64,000 nt of DNA, taken from the NCBI GenBank assembly GCA_021442155.1, contig CM038222.1, positions 107,139,121 to 107,203,120 on the forward strand, given 5' to 3'. Of the stretch, positions 1 to 11,889 are shown piece after piece (within the stretch, counting starts at the first letter, position 1; each line of letters begins with the position of its first letter). Source of the DNA: Cymbidium sinense. Lineage: Eukaryota; Streptophyta; Magnoliopsida; Asparagales; Orchidaceae. Made by a program: the position numbers and the translations under genes. Below the pieces are notes generated by a model that saw nothing but the letters and a program-made list of their open reading frames with translations, did no database searches and had not been told where the DNA came from.

Positions 1-1117
1 AGTTTAATGAAGCCAGGAAGAAGATGGAATCATGTTCTGGAGTTATTGCATAGTGGCAATCATTTCCTCCATCTTCTTTTCCATGGATTCAATCTGCTCA
101 TCCTTCCTTTGGATCGAAAGGATAAGTGGCTGAGTTGGATCTAGAGCAGAATTTTTTGATGTTTCTTCATGCTCTTTTTTTGATGACCTGATATCAACCA
201 TATAGATGTGAGCTACTGGTAACCCTAAATCATTATCCAACAAGTCATCCTATTCAAAATCATAATGTTCATTTTTTATCATTTTTTTCATTTTCTTCGT
301 CTTCTTTAATAATGGTTTCCATTTTCTATTTTGATAGAGAAAGTGGAATAGGAGGTGGCGGGTTTTCCTAAGAGTTAGTTTGCTAAAGTCTTTGAAGCAT
401 GATGTTTCATGACCCTGAATAACTCTTCTTTGGTGTAAAAAGAGGGTCTAAGAATCCGATGAAGGGTTTGATGAAGCCTTCTCTGCATTCTCTATTCAAC
501 TGTTTAAAATTTTTCTTTTCATGATATAGAAAAGGGTGAGGTAGAGAACTTGCAATCCTAGCCACATCCTGCTCTCCTTGGGCAATAGACAAAGGATAAA
601 ATCTGCTTCTACCTAAGAGAGGGGAAGTGTCTGGAAGAGTAAAATCATCACTCATTCTAGTTGATTCCAAGTCTAACATTTCTTTTTGTTTTTGTTCTCT
701 AAGAGCTACCCTCCTAAGTCTCCTCCCTCTATTTTTCTTTTGGCTTTTAGTCATTTCAGGTAGCCCAGAGGTGGAACCTATATCAAAGGTGCTAGATGGA
801 ATGAGAATAGGCAATGCCTTTGAGGTGGGCAGCTTTATTTGCTTCTGAATAGGACCCTGCTGGATCCTTTCAATAACCTAACTATTAGTCTTCCTACCCT
901 TAACAGGATCAGGAAAAGATGCACTTGAAAACTCTAAGATTGGTTGTTTGTTTCTCACAACTGCCTCAACAACGAGATCAAGAGTTACTCCTTTTGTAGT
1001 AATGTTAAGATTCTTAAAATTATCTCCACATTTGATAATGGAGCCATCAGGCAGACGACTGTTATCCACAAAAAAGTTGATGCCGGAAGTTGCAATGAAA
1101 ATCAATTGTCCAACCAT
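1..1117 (-). pseudogene. gag N-terminal region of a Tat-like Ty3/gypsy retrotransposon (partial, broken)
   Basis: Three minus-strand open stretches (1117-878, 814-407, 243-43) run away from the primer-binding site at about 1470, so I read them as the start of gag from an element lying to the left of the window. The middle stretch has a basic patch (MTKSQKKNRGRRLRR). The last has a charged, probably coiled-coil segment, RKDEQIESMEKKMEEM, which resembles RQKDEQIDIM in the gag at the right edge of the window (about 62.5 kb). No zinc knuckle or protease is visible before the window ends. Stops and frame changes separate the stretches, so it is not translatable as one protein. Gag would form the particle shell of the element. 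The assignment rests on position after an LTR and primer site plus one shared motif, so confidence is moderate. Confidence 0.5.
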
Positions 1118-1490
1118 TTTTTCTATTTTACAAAAAAAAAATTATTATAGGAATAATAATGTAAAATAACCAAAATGCGATCAAAAGAAAGGCGTTTGAC
1201 CCATTAGGAAAGTTTAGCCAATATTGGCTAGGATTTTCTCTCTTATTTCCATTTTGGGATTTGGTTCTAGGACCCAATTGTTTAACTATGGCAAACGAAG
1301 AGTTCTAGAACCTTAGTTCAAGATGTTGGATAGGCTCAACCAAGAATGAAATGGAGAGGTATTTAACAGAAAGAAATGGAGTCTTGATCGGTGAGTGGCA
1401 CTAGTACAGTACCAATATATAGAAATAACAACTTATTTCCAAAGATGGAGAGGGGATCAAATCCCCAGCGGAGTCAGCAGAAAATATCTC
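1118..1490 (-). other. Retrotransposon leader with primer-binding site
   Basis: This lies between the LTR end (complement of TGTGGAGAAA at 1491) and the gag start. Directly after the LTR, the minus strand reads TGCTGACTCCGCTGGGGA at about 1463-1480. A near-identical word, TAGCAACTCTGCTAGGGA, follows the 8.1-kb LTR at 61248. Both match the TGGCGACTCTGCTGGGGA type of plant Tat-element primer sites that I know. The flanking TCTCCATCTTTGG is also shared with the right-hand copy (TCTCCATATTTGG). Confidence 0.6.
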
Positions 1491-4445
1491 TGTGGAGAAA
1501 ATTTATGACACCATGTAGAGTTTAGGAATTACTTATTTGGATGATCAAATATGTCATTAAGGAATAAGCATATTATCTCAGAAGATAAACATATTTTTCT
1601 ATAATGGATTCGATCATTTCAATAAAAGACTCCTAAGGCTAATGGGTCTTTTGTGTATTAGAGATTTTTTTCGCTAAACTACATGGAAGGTAGAACAAGA
1701 TTTATTTTAAACTGAGTTCATGGTTCCCTATAGAGGTAAGCCTCTATATTAATTACATGTTAAGAAGGGTCTCTTTCTAAGAATACTCTTGACTAATAAA
1801 AATGTTGTTATTTCTAAGGATTTCTAACATGGTTTTTCAAAAGATTGATTTTTTCAATTTTTAATTGGGATTGGTTCAAATTGGAGAGAGTTCTTTCGGA
1901 GGGAAATTGAATAAAAAAAGTAGGAAATGCCTATTGATGTTAGGATGCCTAATATGCATTTCAACTAACCTATAATTGAGCTTTAAATTTGAAATTTAAT
2001 TTAAATTTTGAGTTGATATTTTCTTAGAAATCTAAGACTTAGATTCTAGCAGCACAAGACTACAGAAATGCTTAGGGTTGAAGACTTATTTTTGAAAAGG
2101 ATGCTTTAGAACTTAGTCTATAGGTGCTTCTGACACATATCAGATGCTCGACCTAGTTATATCTTTGAGAATTATCAGTTATTCCTCTCACTTGAGGGAA
2201 CTAACCTATCCCTGACTCATCTAGACTTACAACCCGCCTAGAGAGGGCTACCAGCTAACGCCACCTAAGCGCATTTTAAATTCGTGATGCCAAGTCTTAT
2301 GAATGTAAGATGGCGGGGTTGTTGTATTTTTTAGGAAAAGAATCTATGAACCTAAACTCACTCCTTAAGGGTTTGAAATGTATCTAACTAATGCATATTT
2401 TTCAATTTTTTATAAATTTTGACTCAAGATTTATTTTAGGCCATGGGTATGCATTTATGCCTAATGTTATGCAATTAGAAATGGTTATTGGCTAAATTAA
2501 TAATAGAAGACAGGCTTCCCCAAGAAGGTGGTCATCCTCATAAGACAGATGCCCCTTATGTGCAATGGATGAAGTTGCCCAATTCAAGGAATGAAAATAA
2601 TATGATTTCATGATCTCAAACCTAATTGTTTATAATTGATTTTATGTTATGGCTAAGGCTTTAGTTTATGAAGTTTTGAGTTGAATTTATTTTATGTTTC
2701 AATTGGTTAAGTTTAATTGGGTAGAAAATTTAGTTTTCTCCTTTGAGCCTAATTATCCAGGCATTCATTCACAGGAAAGCACAACACAGAAAGAAACCTA
2801 GAAAAGCAGGTTGATTCTATTGTGCACCCAAAATAAATCAAGCTAATTTAATTTAAGGAAAAGCTCAATGCGGACGGGTACCACTGTACACCCCAGAGGA
2901 AAGAAAAATGGGCAGCCGAGCTCTACCCTTATACAACCCATCCTATATCTACAAGTCTAGATCTATGGATATTCTTTCTAAGACAATCTCCTTCTTCAGG
3001 GACAATCTCCTTGCAGGGTCAGCTCCTGCTAATCCTAGACCCCATATATCCTAACCTAATTTTAAGCTCAAATTTACATTTTAAAATTCAAAAAGAAATC
3101 CTAAGTCTTGCAAAATAGATGTTAGGAAATATAAACAACACGCAATAATTATATTTTACAAACATATGGGCTTAGCATTAGTTACTTGCCAAACCCACCT
3201 GTCCTATGGACTATGTTAAGGGATTTTTCAGCACCTGCAAAGAAATAATAATTTTATTTTATTTTATTTTTTTAAGATAGCAATCCCTTTAACACAATTC
3301 CCTAGAGAAAATAGAGTTAATACTAGAATGAACACCCTACCATCCAGTCTAATGGGCAAACAAGCAGTATCATTAAAGCAATACACGTACATGTGAAGTA
3401 CAACATATCATAAAATATAACAGAGAATTATAAAAGAATCACAGAATGATCTAACCTAAATCTACGGTCTATGGCCTAAATGATCAAGTGTGTGTAGAAG
3501 ATAGACTTGTGTGGTAGGTCTTTACTAAGCTTCTTTTAGTTCAAGTTTTAATTTAAGGTTTGAGTTTGTTTGAATTTTACATTTGGGTGGTTTCAATTCA
3601 AATGATTTAGTGATTTATTTTTCATTTTTATTTTCACTTTATTTTATTAAAGTGATGTTTAGGTTTTCATGAATGAAGAATAGAATGGAATCCATTTTTG
3701 GATGGAACTCACCCTATTTTACATCCTAATTCCTAGTAGAATGAAATCCTCATCCTAAGATGAAGATTCATCCTAAAATCTAATTAAGTTCTTTAAGTAT
3801 CTTAATTAATCATTTTGATTTCATTTAGTTAGTTTGGATTTGGATTTGATATTTTCTTTCCTTTTTATTTGATTCTTGTTTTAGTTTTCAATTTGATTTG
3901 ATTTAATTATTTCATTTCATTTGATTTAATTATTTCATTTCATTAAATTTAACTTGAATTGGATTATTTGATTTAATTTATTTCATTTAGTTTACATTAA
4001 TCTTTTAGATTAAATCATGTTGATTATGGGATCAGATTACTGCTAAATCCCTCATTGGAAAGGTCTAAGAAGGTTTCATTAATGCTTTGGATAGCTTAGT
4101 AGAGGAAAGGATTGAAAACCTTTTGAAATTATGGTGTTTAGCTATCCTTTGCACTAACTTAATTTAGGTCTTTCCCATTAATGAATTAACATTAGTTCAA
4201 TGCCTAATGTATGCACATTTCATCATTAATGGCTTAATTTTCCATTGGGTTAATTTAAGCAATTGGGAGAGGAAAGTGGTTGAGTCCACCTAAGTCAACT
4301 AGATTAGAATAAACCCAATGAAGATTCCCTAGGACACTAGGTGTAGTATCTTAAGCACTAAATTAGGAGATTCCTACTTGAAATTAGGACATCCTAATTG
4401 CTGATTTCAGGTTGATGTAAACCTTATCCAAAAATGAGGTCAGCA
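1491..4445 (-). mobile_element. Tat-like LTR, short variant (about 2.95 kb), 5' LTR of the left-edge element
   Basis: On the minus strand it starts at 4445 with TGCTGACCTCATTTTTGG and ends at 1491 with TTTTCTCCACA, next to a primer-binding site. It shares blocks in the same order with the longer LTRs at 29161 and 53109: the ACATGG...AAGTAGGATTTATTTTAAA-like block at about 1500-1800, the CTTACAACCCGCCTAGAG block at 2229, and the GCCGAGCTCTACCCTTATACAA block at 2914. It lacks their TTGACC-rich and 178-bp tandem sections, so it is a shorter subfamily or an internally deleted copy. Its right boundary abuts the pol of another element in the opposite orientation, which suggests insertion into that element. 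The other target duplication lies outside the window. Confidence 0.55.
3898..3943. repeat. 23-bp tandem duplication inside the LTR
   Basis: Two identical adjacent copies of a 23-bp AT-rich unit beginning TTGATTTAATTATTTC. This is local slippage inside the LTR; no function is suggested. Confidence 0.8.
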
Positions 4446-5435
4446 CCTAGCAGGAGATTTATCCCAACTACTAGGAGTACAACTGATATCCATATAGACT
4501 TAGAATTTTATTCAGAGGATGAGCCTTATATGGTTAGCATGCCAGCCAGCTCTTCTCAATAGTAGATCCCATTGGAGGTCACATTCGAGCCTGTTAGTGA
4601 TGACGACCAGATTTCCAAGCAAAGTATAAGTGCATTCAAGTCATCATTATGTGAAACTATTAAGCATCAGTTGGGAACCTTAGCTCTAACCCCACTTTCC
4701 ACATAAAATATTGAGGGTTTGGTAGTTAAGGAAGCCCCTAAATCATCCACAGCTATAAAGATTCAGAGGTTCTATCTTGGAGCATCATCTTCAAGTAAAA
4801 AGATGTAGAACTTGATGATGATTCACATAAAGAATTAATATAATTACCTTTTGATTGGTACTCTCCTTGTGTTCAGAACTTAGCAAAGAAAGGTTTAATT
4901 CCACATACATGGTCTAAGCACAGGTCAGACGACTTCGAAAGGATATGAAATAACAAATGCAAGAACTCTTAATTAAGACCAGGACTAGGCTTTGGTACAT
5001 TAAGCCAAGTCGATGATGATGATTACTTCTTAGTCATCACCAATTATTTAGAATTTGATAGATTCTTTTCAAATCACATTAACTCATATTAAGATGCATG
5101 CTTAGAAACTTTAGATGATCCAGATGATTTCCATGTCAAAGATGCGCCGCTAGAGTTTGAAGAAGAAATCAAGTCAACCATCAGCGAGCTCAAGGAGATC
5201 AACTTAGAAACTGAAGACAGCCCATGCCCGTCATACACCAGTTCCTTATTGAATGAAACTGAAACCAATGACTTAGTTAGGCTACTTTCTGAGTTTAAGG
5301 ATTACTATGCATGGAGTTATGAAGAAATGCCCAGATTGGCTCCTAATGTAGTGGTCCATAAGCTAGCAATATGGTCTGATGCTAACCTTATCAAGCAAGC
5401 TCCTAGACTCATGCGATTAAACATTGAACAATAGT

Positions 5436-6010
5436 TCATTTCTTAAGTCAAGAAATTGATTGATGCTTATTTCATCCGGGTGGAAAAATACCCCACTTGG
5501 TTGGCTAATGTCGTCCTAGTTAAGAGGAAGAATGGCTAAATTCACATATGCATCGATTTTAGAGAACTAAATAAGGCATGTCCAAAAGATGAATTTCCAC
5601 TACCAATACCAGAGTTGATGGTGGACATTGCCTCATCTCATGCAATTTTCTCTTTCATGGATGGTTCATCTGGATACAACCAAATAAAGATGTCCCCTAA
5701 AGAAAAGAAAAATACCACCTTTAAAACCCCGATCAGAATTTATTGCTATAAGGTCATGCCTTTTAAGCTTGAAAATGATAGTGCCACATACCAATGGGCC
5801 ATGACTCGAATCTTTGATGAACTCATTCCTCACCAAGTCCAATGATACGTCGATGATCTCATGGTCAAGAGTAAGGAAATGGAATACCATCTCTTTGACT
5901 TGAGAGTAGTTTTTGATAGATTAAGATAATATAACCTCAAAATGAACCCCCTAAAGTGTGCATTTGGAGTAGTTTTAGGGAAATTCCTTGGGTTTGTTGT
6001 CTAACACTAT
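5436..6010 (+). pseudogene. Reverse transcriptase domain of the Tat-like pol
   Basis: Visible motifs in order: WLANVVLVKRKNG, then a stop, then CIDFRELNKACPKDEFPLP; FMDGSSGYNQI around the first catalytic aspartate (about 5658); and the YVDD active-site box at 5846-5857, directly preceded by an in-frame TGA. RPLKCAFG-like and LGF boxes follow at about 5960-6000. The upstream WSYEEMPRLAPNVVVHKLAI (5308-5370) is the connector typical of this lineage. The catalytic residues are kept but the frame is not. Confidence 0.9.
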
Positions 6011-6149
6011 CGAATCAAAATAGATCTATAGAAGATTAAAGTGATATTATAAATGCCAACCCTAAAAGTCTAACTCAAGTCAGATCATTTTGAGAGTGGT
6101 TAGCGTATCTAAGATGCTTTATATTCAACCTATCAGGCAGATGCCAACC

Positions 6150-7050
6150 ATTTTCATCTCTGGTCAAGAAGGATGCCAAGTTCAAGTAGGATGACCAGTG
6201 CTAGCATGCCTTTGAGAGCATCAAGCACTACTTGATGATGCCTCCAGTCCTAACCGCTCCTTTCTTGGGCAGGCTACTTATACTCTACACTACTGCATTA
6301 GATGACTCCTTTAGCGCTTTGTTGGCCCAAGCCAATGACGAAGGGAAAGAGGATGCACTCTACTATCTCAGCCGCCATGTAATTCCTACTGAAGCAAACT
6401 ATCCACCCATTAAGAAGCATTGCCTAGCTTTAAACTTTGCATCCCAAAAGCTATCACATTACATGCTTTCTCATAAAGTGAACTTGATTTCTAGAATCAA
6501 TCCACTATAATATCTCATAACATGGCTGAAGCTATCAGGATGGTTAGCACGTTAGTCCATGATTCTATCATAGTTTGATATCACTTTCGTACCCCTCTAT
6601 GCGGTGAAAAGACAAGAACTCGTAGATTTCTTAGCAAAATACCAACTTCCTATTGACACTCTGCTTAGTGATGATCTCCCTTATAAACAAGTCATGAACT
6701 TAGGGAATACTTGCATTCACCACTGGGAGATATATTTTGATGGTGCAACTTCCTCTCAACTCCCACTCAAAGAGGAGAGAAACCACAATTTACTCTTCCA
6801 AGAAACACAAGGGTAGGAATAATTCTTCTAACTCTGGACCACGATATGATGAGATTCTCATATCATCTATCTGATCCTTGTACCAATAATGAAGCCAAAT
6901 ATGAGGCTCTGATTGCTGGTCTGGAGTTAATCATTTCGCTAAGCATCCAAAATATTAACATCTTTGAGATTTCCCAATTAGTGGTCAACCAAATCATTGG
7001 GTCCTACAAGGTTCTCAAGTTCAGACTCCATCACTCACACAAGTAGACCA
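6150..7050 (+). pseudogene. RNase H followed by archaeal-type RNase H of the Tat-like pol
   Basis: 6232-6510 encodes the Ty3/gypsy RNase H (LGRLLILYTTALDDSFSALL and YYLSRHVIPTEANYPP). 6604-7046 encodes the additional RNase H: WEIYFDGATSS carries the first acidic residue, and NNEAKYEALIAGLEL carries the typical NxEAEYEAL box. This duplication is characteristic of Tat-lineage elements. Stops at 6508, 6816 and 7046 break the reading frame. Confidence 0.85.
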
Positions 7051-7459
7051 TGGAGTTATTGGCTTAAATCCTAGAGGTTAACATTTACAAGATTCTTTGA
7101 GGAGAGAATGCCATAGTGGATGGCTTAGCCAAGTTTGCCAAGGAGTTGGCATGTCCAAAAGATGATTCCATATCAATAAAGGTCCAAAATAGGAAAGTTC
7201 TGCCTCTTATTGATACTGAACTCATCAAAAAATACTCTCATGAAGGAGAGGTTACTATTGCCAAAAAGGATGAAGAGCTGGATTGGAGGCAACCATTCAT
7301 TGATTACCTAAATAAAGGTAAACTACTTAAAGTGAAGTCCCCGGCACATCAGATGAAGCAAAGGGCACTTTCCTATGCCCTCATGGAAGGTGTCTTATAC
7401 TGGCGGTCCTTCGATCATATATGGTTACATTGTTTAGAGAAGCACAAAGCTTATAAGAT

Positions 7460-8345
7460 CGTGACCGAGGTCCATTCATGATTATACAGAGCTCACCAAT
7501 ATAGTCCTAAGATGAAATCCAAAATCAAGAGACTCAAATATTATTAGCCGTCGATGATTACAAATTGCATGGATGTAGTTAGGAGATGCCATCAATGTCA
7601 AGTATATGGTGTGGTCTTACACCAACCACCCAACATTCTACATCCAACATTGGCCTCGTGGTCATTTGAGTGTTGGGGTACTAACATAGTGGGTTTGATT
7701 GATCCTCCTTCTTCCAAGAGTCATCGATTTATCCTCGCTGCCACTAACTATTTTTTGAAATAGGCGGAGGTGATTTTTCTCAGAGAGGTCAAATCTCAGC
7801 ATGTGCTCCAATTTTTTAGGAATCATATAGTATATAGATTTAGGTTACCCCCACTAGATTATATCTAATAATGGTACTATATTCAAGAGCACCAAGATCA
7901 ACAACTTTGCCCAGAGACACAGCATAGATTGGAGATACTCTACCATCTACTATCCAAGAGCGAATGGTTTAGTAGAAGCCTTCAACAAAACTCTCATCCA
8001 AATACTCAAGAAGACACTCGATGACAACAAACGATAGTGACATGAGCAGTTAGTTGAAGCTTTGTGGGCCTACTGTATGACTTACAGAACCCCAACTCAG
8101 TTTACTCCTTTCTCCTTAGTGTTTGGGTCTGAAGGAGTTCTACCATTAGAAGTCTAACTCCCATCACTAAAGATAGTCATGGGCAGCAAGATCACAATGG
8201 AGCAGAATGCCAAATTTCGGTTAGAAGAGCTCAAAAGTTTGGAGGAGAGATGCTTACGGGCATGCCAAATCCTCGAGTTATACAAAGCTAAAATGATTCA
8301 AGCTCACAACAAGTTGGTCCACCCTAAAGCTTTTTAAGTACAAGA
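7460..8345 (+). pseudogene. Integrase domain with degraded DDE triad
   Basis: The zinc-binding half is visible as MDVVRRCHQCQ (7581 on). The core starts at FECWGTNIVGLIDPP (about 7668), where the family has Asp in GxDIVG, so the first catalytic residue appears changed to Asn. The second box reads NNGT (about 7870) instead of DNGT, a second lost Asp. The third box, PRANGLVEAFNKTL (about 7950), keeps its Glu. The TPFSLVFGSEGVLPLEV segment (8105-8150) completes the core end. Integration chemistry would be lost even without the stop codons. Confidence 0.85.
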
Positions 8346-8555
8346 CCTTATTTTAGTTCTAAAGAGACCAGTTTTTGTTCGTTGTAAGATGGGCGGCAAG
8401 TTTGAACCCACTCGAGAAGGCCCTTTTACCATAGAGAAGACCTTTTTACCATAGAGAAAGCCTACCGAGGAGGATCTTACCAGTTCATCAACCATAAAGG
8501 AGAGCCTTTGATGCTTCTAATCAACAGGCTCTACCTAAAAAAATATCATCCATAA

Positions 8556-11480
8556 TATCATGTTTAAAAATAATTTTCATCAATAAAATTTTATTTCAAA
8601 TTCAATCATTTTAAATTAAAAATGTCTTATTTGTGAATCCTTCGTGGTGTGTTTTAGGGTAAGTGTAAGAGAACCCGAGCAGCATCTTATCCCTTATTAA
8701 CATAACACAAACACAAATATCATAAAAACATACAAAATGAACAGATATCTTTTGTCTTGGGCTACTTTGAGTTGAGATAACGCACCAGCAGGCCTCACTC
8801 AATAGCTACTGTAGGTCGGGATTGATTCACTACCCTGCTAGTGTCACCCAATGACTTCTTATTTAGGAGGATGTAAGTCTCCCATGCTTTCTTCTCCGTT
8901 TAACCACTGCACACCGATGAGCACCTTATTAGTATGGTATATCTTATTATGCGACTGGTAAGCTACCTTATGTTGGCTTTGTTTAAGAAGATGTAAGTCT
9001 CCCATGCTTTCTTCTTGAACTAACCTTTATGCACTAATTAGGTTAAGTATATTTGAGGTTTAGGGTAAGTCCCCCAACAGCTCCTCTGCTCATGACTACT
9101 TCAAGTTTAGGTCTAGAACTTCCTCAGGATTTCCCTCTTAGTAGTCATCCCAGGTCTGATAGCATCAATCCCATCGATGACAGACTATCCCAATGATCCG
9201 TTCCACTTGGGAAGATGTAATTCTCTTACGCTTTCTTCTTAGATTGATCGTCACACATCAGTTGGCACCTTAGGTTGGTTGGTGTTTTCTATGCTGACAG
9301 CGACCCTCCCGGTGGATACACCACTCATGGCAGATATAAGCCCTTGTGCTTTCTTCTTAAGTTAATCACCGTATACCTATGGGCTTTCTTTTTTCAGGGT
9401 CAGGATAATGCCCCTAGCAGCACCTCCCCTGTGGGCACTATATTTGGATCGCGTCATTTGCGACCCCATCTAGACACTACCTGGTTACTCTTAGATTGGA
9501 CAGTTCCCCTTTCTTAGTAGCCACCCCTGTGGTTGAAAGTTTTGTACTATAGATGTGTAAATTATCCCTTGGGCCAGTAAATTTGAGATAGGTCTAAGCC
9601 CCCGTGGCTCCTTCTCAGTGGGTCTCTCGCACACCAACAAGGTCCACACAAACATATAAATAAACAAACAAAATATATATTCACTTGTGGATTAGGAGTA
9701 CACCCCTAGTGGTACTTTTTCCCAAGTAGGTATCTTATCTTTAGGGCAGTGCCAACAAAACTCAATATTGGACCCTAGTAGCACTCACTCAGCAGTCGCC
9801 CTAAGTTGGGTTCAATTTTTTGTACATCCAACAGTTCACCCTAGTGGCTGTTTCTGCCTTGGAAAATGTAAGTCTTCACGCATTCTTTCTATCACAGTCG
9901 TTACACACCAAAATGCAAACCCTTAGGTTGGATAGTCCTACCCTTCAACCGGTAGACTACCCCTTTGGATTGATAAATCTGAGATAGGCCCAGGCTTATA
10001 TAGCCCCTTCTCAGTGTGGTCCATCGCACACCGACAAGGTCCATATTAAATCAAACATACTAAATCAAACAAATAATATGAAATAAAACCAAATCACGTT
10101 GACAACTCTTTAGTTGAGGTAAGATCCCCAACAACACTCACTTAGTAGTCACCCTAGGTTGGGTTTGATTTGTTATACATCTAACAGGTCACCCCAGCGG
10201 CTATTTCCACTTTGGAATATATTGTGCTTCCTTCCTAACACAGTCATTACACACCGAAATGCAAACCCTTAGATTGGATAGTCCTACCCTTCGGCTGGTA
10301 GACTACCCCTTTGGATTGATAAATATGAAATAAGCCCAGGCTTATATAGCCCCTTCTTAGTGTCGTCCATCACACACTAACAGGGTCCATATTAAATCAA
10401 ACATACTAAATGAAATTAATCAAATGAAAGCAAATCAAATCATGTTGACTACTCTTGAGTTGAGGTAAGATCCCCAGCGACACTCACTCAGTAGTCACCC
10501 TAGGTCGGGCTTGATTTATTGTGCATCCAACGGGTCACCCTAGCGGTTGTTTCTGCATTGGAAGATGTAAGTCCTCACACTTCCTTCCTAGAACAGTTAT
10601 TGCACACCGAAATGTAATCCTTAGGTTGGATAGTCTCACCCTTCAGCTAGTAGACTACCTATTTGGACTAGTAAATCTTAGATAGGTCCAGGCTTCCATA
10701 GCCCTTTCTTAGTGGGTCCATCGCACACCGATAAGGTCCATAATCAATCAAACCAATCTCCCCCATGGAGCTACATCAATAAATTAAATTAAACAAATTC
10801 AACCAAGCTCGTATCCCTTAGTGGACATGCCTCCAAATCAAACATCAAATCAACTAAATTAATCTCCCTCAGTGGAGCCAACCCAAACCAAAACAAATAC
10901 AAACCCAAACTTACTTCCTTAGTGGAGTTAAGTCAACATATAAAACCAAATCAACCAACAAAATACAAATCCAATTTTGATCCCCAACGGATATGCCCTA
11001 AATTTAATCAACAAACTAAATCAAAACAAGCCCAAGCTTGTATCCCTAGCAGATCTCCCTTCCATAAATTAAATTAAACAAATTAAAATAAATCCAATCA
11101 AATCTTTATCCTAGTGGATTCCTCCTAAATCAAATCAAATATATTCAATCAGTTCTCAATCCCTAAAATATTTTTTTCCCTTCCTTTGTGCCCTTGGCAT
11201 AAACCAAATCCAACTCATGTGTGATTCACCAATGAATCTCTCTTCATGTCCTTCACCTGAAATCTTCAACCATTTCAAACCAAATCTTCTTGACTCTCTT
11301 ATACCCTTGACATAAGATGAGTTGCATTGCACTAAGATCGTGATTCTACCTACCTCTTAATTTACGTATCGATGGTCTTCATTTGCGATTGCAATTCTTT
11401 TAGACATTGTTGATCATCTCGGTCAACGTCAACACATGCGGTATGCCTTGTTAGTTACACCACACTTATTGAGGTCATTT
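8556..11480 (+). repeat. 3' noncoding region of the Tat-like element with diverged repeats
   Basis: There are no coding frames of note. The words GATGTAAGTCTCCCATGC and CTTTCTTCTT recur at about 8872, 8992 and 9205, and with more changes at 9333 and 9870. Words such as CCCTAGTGG, CAGGTC and ACACCGAC also recur. From 9784 it settles into units of about 350 bp (separate entry). From about 10740 to 11160 it turns into A/C-rich sequence with TCCCTTAGTGGA-like words. 11160-11480 is unremarkable. Long repeat-bearing 3' regions between pol and the 3' LTR are usual for Tat elements. Confidence 0.7.
9784..10740 (+). repeat. Tandem array of about 350-bp units (three copies)
   Basis: The units start with CTCACT(C/T)AG(C/T)AGTC at 9784, 10137 and 10483, giving spacings of 353 and 346 bp. 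Each carries ACACCGAAATGCAA(A)CC-like and TAGTCCTACCCTTC words near the middle and CATCGCACACCGACA(A)GGTCC near the end. An older diverged unit start is visible at 8792. No reading frame is conserved, so this is satellite-like retroelement 3' sequence. Confidence 0.85.
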
Positions 11481-11889
11481 TATTGACCTCACTTTTGGAG
11501 TGAGGATTCAATTCTCCCATCTTAGATATAGGAGTCTTCTAGACACTAAGAGTTCTTTAGTCATAAGACAGTTCTTGTGGCTAAGTGAACACTTAACCTA
11601 AATATAGAGACTTAGAAGGATTAACCATAAGATTAGGCCATACCTTAGGATCTAAGGAAACCTACCTATTTTATAGCCTAACCAAACCTAGGCCTACCTC
11701 CTTTAGCCAAAATCCAACCTCAAATCAATGTAACCAATTCCAATTGAATCTTAATTCAAATCCAAATCCAAACTCCAAAACCAAAACCAAATCCAAATGA
11801 TCTAAACCTAAACCCATGATGCAACCCTATGGACCTAGCCAAAATTCCCTTCAATCCAAACCAAGTTTAATTGATTCCCTTACAAAATC

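Larger units (their letters stand above)
4446..8555 (+). pseudogene. pol polyprotein of a Tat-lineage Ty3/gypsy retrotransposon (decayed)
   Basis: Domains follow in Ty3/gypsy order: a degenerate N-terminal part, reverse transcriptase (about 5436-6010), RNase H (about 6150-6600), a second archaeal-type RNase H (about 6690-7050) and integrase (about 7460-8345). The terminal codons read LYLKKYHP and then a stop at 8553. The extra RNase H between RNase H and integrase is the mark of the Tat/Ogre/Retand group. In a live element pol makes the cDNA and integrates it in the nucleus. Here many stops and frame breaks interrupt every domain, and a 20-bp tandem duplication (8421-8460) disturbs the C-terminus. 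No gag precedes it: the left side is cut by an LTR in the opposite orientation at 4445. I could not place a convincing protease motif in 4446-5240. It is non-functional but clearly classifiable. Confidence 0.9.

Noticed and set aside
5666..5890. Minus-strand frame opposite the reverse transcriptase
   Set aside because: It is a shadow of the RT coding sequence on the other strand.
11481..11500. Second target duplication for the pol element
   Set aside because: The element's left end is cut by another LTR and the right end is eroded, so no pair of duplications can be matched.
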